Shown here: positions 61,918 to 64,000 of the stretch, in pieces
How positions within the stretch are numbered: position 1 is the stretch's first letter
How the letters are laid out: each line of letters begins with the position of its first letter
Assembly: GCA_949282265.1 (NCBI GenBank)
Contig: CASDOZ010000001.1
Location: 248,001 to 312,000, forward strand
Length of the DNA: 64,000 nt
Origin: an uncultured Bacteroidales bacterium
GTDB taxonomy: Bacteria; Bacteroidota; Bacteroidia; Bacteroidales; Paludibacteraceae
Direction: 5' to 3'
Made by a program: the position numbers and the translations under genes
Notes under the pieces: generated by a model
The model's database searches: none
What the model was told of the DNA's origin: nothing
Seen by the model: only the letters and a program-made list of their open reading frames with translations

Positions 61918-62898
61918 TTATTGTTCGTCGTAAATGACCGTCAGCACCGTCTTGCCGACGGCGTAGAGGGTCTGCCTGCTTATGTTGTCCATGTTGTCGT
62001 CGAGCGTGTGCCAATAGTCGCCGAAGCCGGTTTCGCCGTGCGGGTTGTAGTGCACAATGTCTATGCAGGGAATGCCAGCCAGCGTGTTCACGTAGTAGTG
62101 GTCGTCGGTGACGGGATAGGTGCTTGTCTGCACGAACAGCTGCCCGAAGCCGAGCGAGCGTGCCGTCTGCCACACCTTGTCGAGTACGCCGGCGGCAAAA
62201 TAGACGGAGTAATACTCCCGCGGGAAGATGGCGTCGGGCGCGCCGACCATGTCGAGCAATATGCCGTAACGGGCGTTGTATCCGTTCTTTTTGGCTTCCT
62301 TGGCCCAGTGTTGCGAGCCGAGGCACCAGGTGTCGGGCTTGTGCGTGCCGGTGTGGAATTCGGGCGTGCCGTAGTCTTCGGCATCGAACAGCACGATGTC
62401 CACGCCGCAGGCGGGCAACCGTCCTGACAATTGGCGCGCCACTTCGAGCAGCACGCCGACACCGCTTGCGCCGTCGTTGGCCCCGTCAATGGGTTTGCGG
62501 TGGTTGGCCTCGTCGGGGTCGTGGTCGGCCCAGGGGCGCGTGTCCCAATGCGCGCAGAGCAGTATGCGGTCGGGCAGTTCGGGGCGGTAGCTGCCGATGA
62601 TGTTGGTGGCGTGCAGCACCGTGCCGTCATAGGCTGTTACATCGGCCTCCTGGAGGCTGACGGCGGCGCCGAATTGCTCCAATTTGCCGGCCAGGTAGGC
62701 AGCGCAGGCTTTGTGGGCGGGCGTGTTGGGTATGCGGCAGCCGAAGGCGACCTGCTCTTCCACGAAGCGGTAGGCCGAGTCGGCCGAAAACTCGATGGCG
62801 GGTGCGGCATCATCCTGTTGCGGGGTTGTGGTCTGCGTCGTGCCGGAAGGCTGGCAGGCGCAACACAAGCAGATAAGGCTGTAAAGCAATTGTTTCAT
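61918..62898 (-). CDS. M28-family lipoprotein, glutaminyl cyclase-like
   Basis: 326 residues. Lipoprotein signal with Cys cluster (LICLCCACQPS). Metal residues typical of the family: LCAHWDTRPWADHD, GANDGASGVGVLLEVA, VLFDAEDYG, LLDMVGAPDA and DIVHYNPH. This pattern and length match animal-type glutaminyl-peptide cyclotransferases such as the Porphyromonas enzyme more than aminopeptidases. It converts N-terminal Gln to pyroglutamate. Several proteins in this window have Gln just after the signal peptide, and would be substrates. Confidence 0.82.
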   Translation of the reverse strand: MKQLLYSLICLCCACQPSGTTQTTTPQQDDAAPAIEFSADSAYRFVEEQVAFGCRIPNTPAHKACAAYLAGKLEQFGAAVSLQEADVTAYDGTVLHATNIIGSYRPELPDRILLCAHWDTRPWADHDPDEANHRKPIDGANDGASGVGVLLEVARQLSGRLPACGVDIVLFDAEDYGTPEFHTGTHKPDTWCLGSQHWAKEAKKNGYNARYGILLDMVGAPDAIFPREYYSVYFAAGVLDKVWQTARSLGFGQLFVQTSTYPVTDDHYYVNTLAGIPCIDIVHYNPHGETGFGDYWHTLDDNMDNISRQTLYAVGKTVLTVIYDEQ

Positions 62899-62902
62899 GT
62901 CG

Positions 62903-63250
62903 TCAGAAGTTAATGCGTTTCACTTTGAATCCCATGCCCTCGAGCAGCTCGGCGGCCTTGCGGCGCACGTCACCCTGGATGAGTATCTCGCCGTCGCGGG
63001 TGGAGCCGCCGGTGGCTAGCTTGATTTTGAGCGTCTGTGCCATCTTTTTCACATCCTCGTCCGGCGCGTCGTATCCGGTAATCAACGTGGCTGTTTTGCC
63101 TTTGCGCTTGTCTAATTCCACGCGCAGGGTCTGTTTGGGCGCACGGGGTTGCGGTTCGGGCGCAGGTTCGGGCAGGTTGTCCGGCACGCGGTTCAACTCG
63201 GGATGCTCGTCGGCTATGGCCGCCAGTTTGTCTTTCCAGTCTATGTTCAT
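62903..63250 (-). CDS. SUI1-type translation factor (YciH-like)
   Basis: 115 residues from the ATG at 63250, which overlaps the SpoU stop (ATGA). The N-terminal 40 residues are Pro-rich. The SUI1/eIF1 domain follows: QTLRVELDKRKGKTATLITGYDA, LKIKLATGGSTRDGEILIQGDVR, AAELLEGMGFKVKRIN. Bacterial homologues influence start-site choice. The next gene starts 4 bases after its stop. Confidence 0.92.
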   Translation of the reverse strand: MNIDWKDKLAAIADEHPELNRVPDNLPEPAPEPQPRAPKQTLRVELDKRKGKTATLITGYDAPDEDVKKMAQTLKIKLATGGSTRDGEILIQGDVRRKAAELLEGMGFKVKRINF

Positions 63251-63786
63251 GGTTTCTTGCGTAGTCTTTCGGATAGTTCGTACATGACAATGCCCGCCGT
63301 CACGCTCACGTTGAGCGAGTGCTTGGTGCCGTATTGCGGGATTTCGATGCAGTTGTCGCATGCATCGATTACTTCCTGCGCGACGCCTTTCACCTCGTTG
63401 CCCATGACCAGGGCATATTTGCCGGCAGGGTCTGCCTGCAGGTCGGCCAGCAGGGTGCTTCCCTTGGCCTGTTCCACGGCCAGGACGGTGTAGCCGGCGG
63501 CTTTGAGTTCGCGCACGGCGTCGAGGGTGTCGGCCGTGTATTTCCAGTCTACGGTGAACTCCGCGCCCAGGGCGGTTTTGTGCAGTTCGGCGTTGGGCGG
63601 TGTGCTGCAAATGCCGCACAAGTATATGCCTTGCAGCAGGAAAGCATCGGCGGTGCGGAACACTGCGCCCACGTTGTGCAGGCTGCGCACGTTATCGAGC
63701 ACCATGACCAGCGGAATTTTCTCGGCGGCCTTGAACGCTTCCTCGCTCAGGCGGTTCATTTCGGTTATTTTCAGTTTCTCCATCAT
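63247..63786 (-). CDS. SpoU-family RNA 2'-O-methyltransferase
   Basis: 179 residues (SPOUT knot fold) without an extra substrate-binding N-terminal domain. Motif 1: PLVMVLDNVRSLHNVGAVFRTADAF. Motif 2: YALVMGNEVKGVAQEV. Motif 3: IEIPQYGTKHSLNVSVTAGIVMYEL. It methylates a tRNA or rRNA 2'-OH; the target is not known. Translationally coupled to the SUI1 gene downstream. Confidence 0.92.
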   Translation of the reverse strand: MMEKLKITEMNRLSEEAFKAAEKIPLVMVLDNVRSLHNVGAVFRTADAFLLQGIYLCGICSTPPNAELHKTALGAEFTVDWKYTADTLDAVRELKAAGYTVLAVEQAKGSTLLADLQADPAGKYALVMGNEVKGVAQEVIDACDNCIEIPQYGTKHSLNVSVTAGIVMYELSERLRKKP

Positions 63787-63805
63787 GTCTGTTTTTGCTG
63801 GCGGT

Positions 63806-64000
63806 TCAGTCCGTTTCCGGCCGTGCGGTTATGTGGAAACAAGCTTGTTGGCGTTCATGTTTTACGTAGCAGCGGCCTTCCTGTTTCAGTTCGCGCAACA
63901 CGAGGCCGAGCACTTGTTTCAGCTGGTCGGGTGTCAATTCGCGTTTGTCGCGCTTGCTCACCTTGGTGAACTTCGACCACGATATGTCCACCGTAGTGGC
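63806..64000 (-). CDS. Unrecognised small protein, possibly cut by window end
   Basis: About 64 codons are open to the window edge (ATTVDISWSKFTKV to HITARPETD). A GTG at 63991 could be the start (61 residues). Basic and helical (KVSKRDKRELTPDQLKQVLGLVLRELKQ). No known family recognised. It lies 19 bases upstream of the SpoU gene on the same strand, so it may head this operon or be the tail of a longer gene. Confidence 0.5.
   Translation of the reverse strand, partial: ATTVDISWSKFTKVSKRDKRELTPDQLKQVLGLVLRELKQEGRCYVKHERQQACFHITARPETD

Noticed and set aside
1-64000. Insertion sequences, prophage, tRNA or rRNA genes
   Set aside because: None recognised by eye in either strand. tRNAs can be missed without a covariance search (tRNAscan-SE would settle this).

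Overview
The window is chromosomal DNA from a member of the Bacteroidota, most likely order Bacteroidales. The evidence is a SusC/SusD glycan-uptake locus, a hybrid two-component regulator, three core type IX secretion (T9SS) genes (porW, porV, porU) with T9SS cargo tails, a LolC/FtsX permease, and several promoters that match the Bacteroidota consensus (TTTG, about 20 bases, TAnnTTTG). A probable sulfonolipid (capnine/sulfobacin) gene set narrows the guess towards Alistipes- or Odoribacter-like gut bacteria, but the genus cannot be fixed from sequence alone. No rRNA, tRNA, insertion sequence, phage or CRISPR array was seen.

Layout. 1-10.9 kb is mostly housekeeping on the minus strand: porW (cut by the window edge), rbfA, cysS, a DnaJ/TerB co-chaperone, an outer-membrane barrel, a cytidylate-kinase-like gene, a MATE exporter, an AspT/YidE-type transporter and class II fructose-bisphosphate aldolase. 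A small plus-strand pair (DUF2089 and a membrane protein) is inserted among them. 11.2-29.1 kb is a complete fructan utilization locus, all on the plus strand: a T9SS-tailed DUF4960-like surface protein, SusC, SusD, three GH32 enzymes, an SGNH esterase, an MFS sugar importer, a fructokinase and a fructose-sensing hybrid two-component regulator. 29.2-31.8 kb holds a nucleoside deaminase and phosphoglucomutase.

32.0-41.6 kb is the most interesting part. An alpha-oxoamine synthase and a threonine-synthase-like enzyme (probable cysteate synthase) are followed by a five-gene heterodisulfide-reductase (Hdr)-like set with a membrane-anchored subunit, then a short-chain dehydrogenase and a double-VOC-domain protein. 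Together these look like a sulfonolipid pathway with an unassigned Hdr-like electron-transfer complex embedded in it. lptB and RNase Z follow.

43.6-44.4 kb is non-coding and rich in small palindromic and tandem repeats. 44.4-54.9 kb is a minus-strand run: rex, an FAH-family gene, porU, porV, ispF, a T9SS-exported pectate lyase, sufB and DUF2007. 55.1-60.1 kb (plus strand) carries a TonB-dependent receptor, an aminotransferase and a LolC-like permease. A 42-bp minisatellite (60.24-60.81 kb) separates it from a convergent minus-strand group: a SpoU methyltransferase, a SUI1 factor, an M28/glutaminyl-cyclase-like lipoprotein and proB.

How they fit together: the T9SS genes would export the DUF4960-like protein and the pectate lyase seen here. 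The glutaminyl-cyclase-like enzyme would cap the Gln that follows the predicted signal-peptide cleavage site of several exported proteins. The fructan locus would bring oligofructose through SusCD, split it with GH32 enzymes, import fructose and phosphorylate it for glycolysis, where the nearby aldolase also acts.
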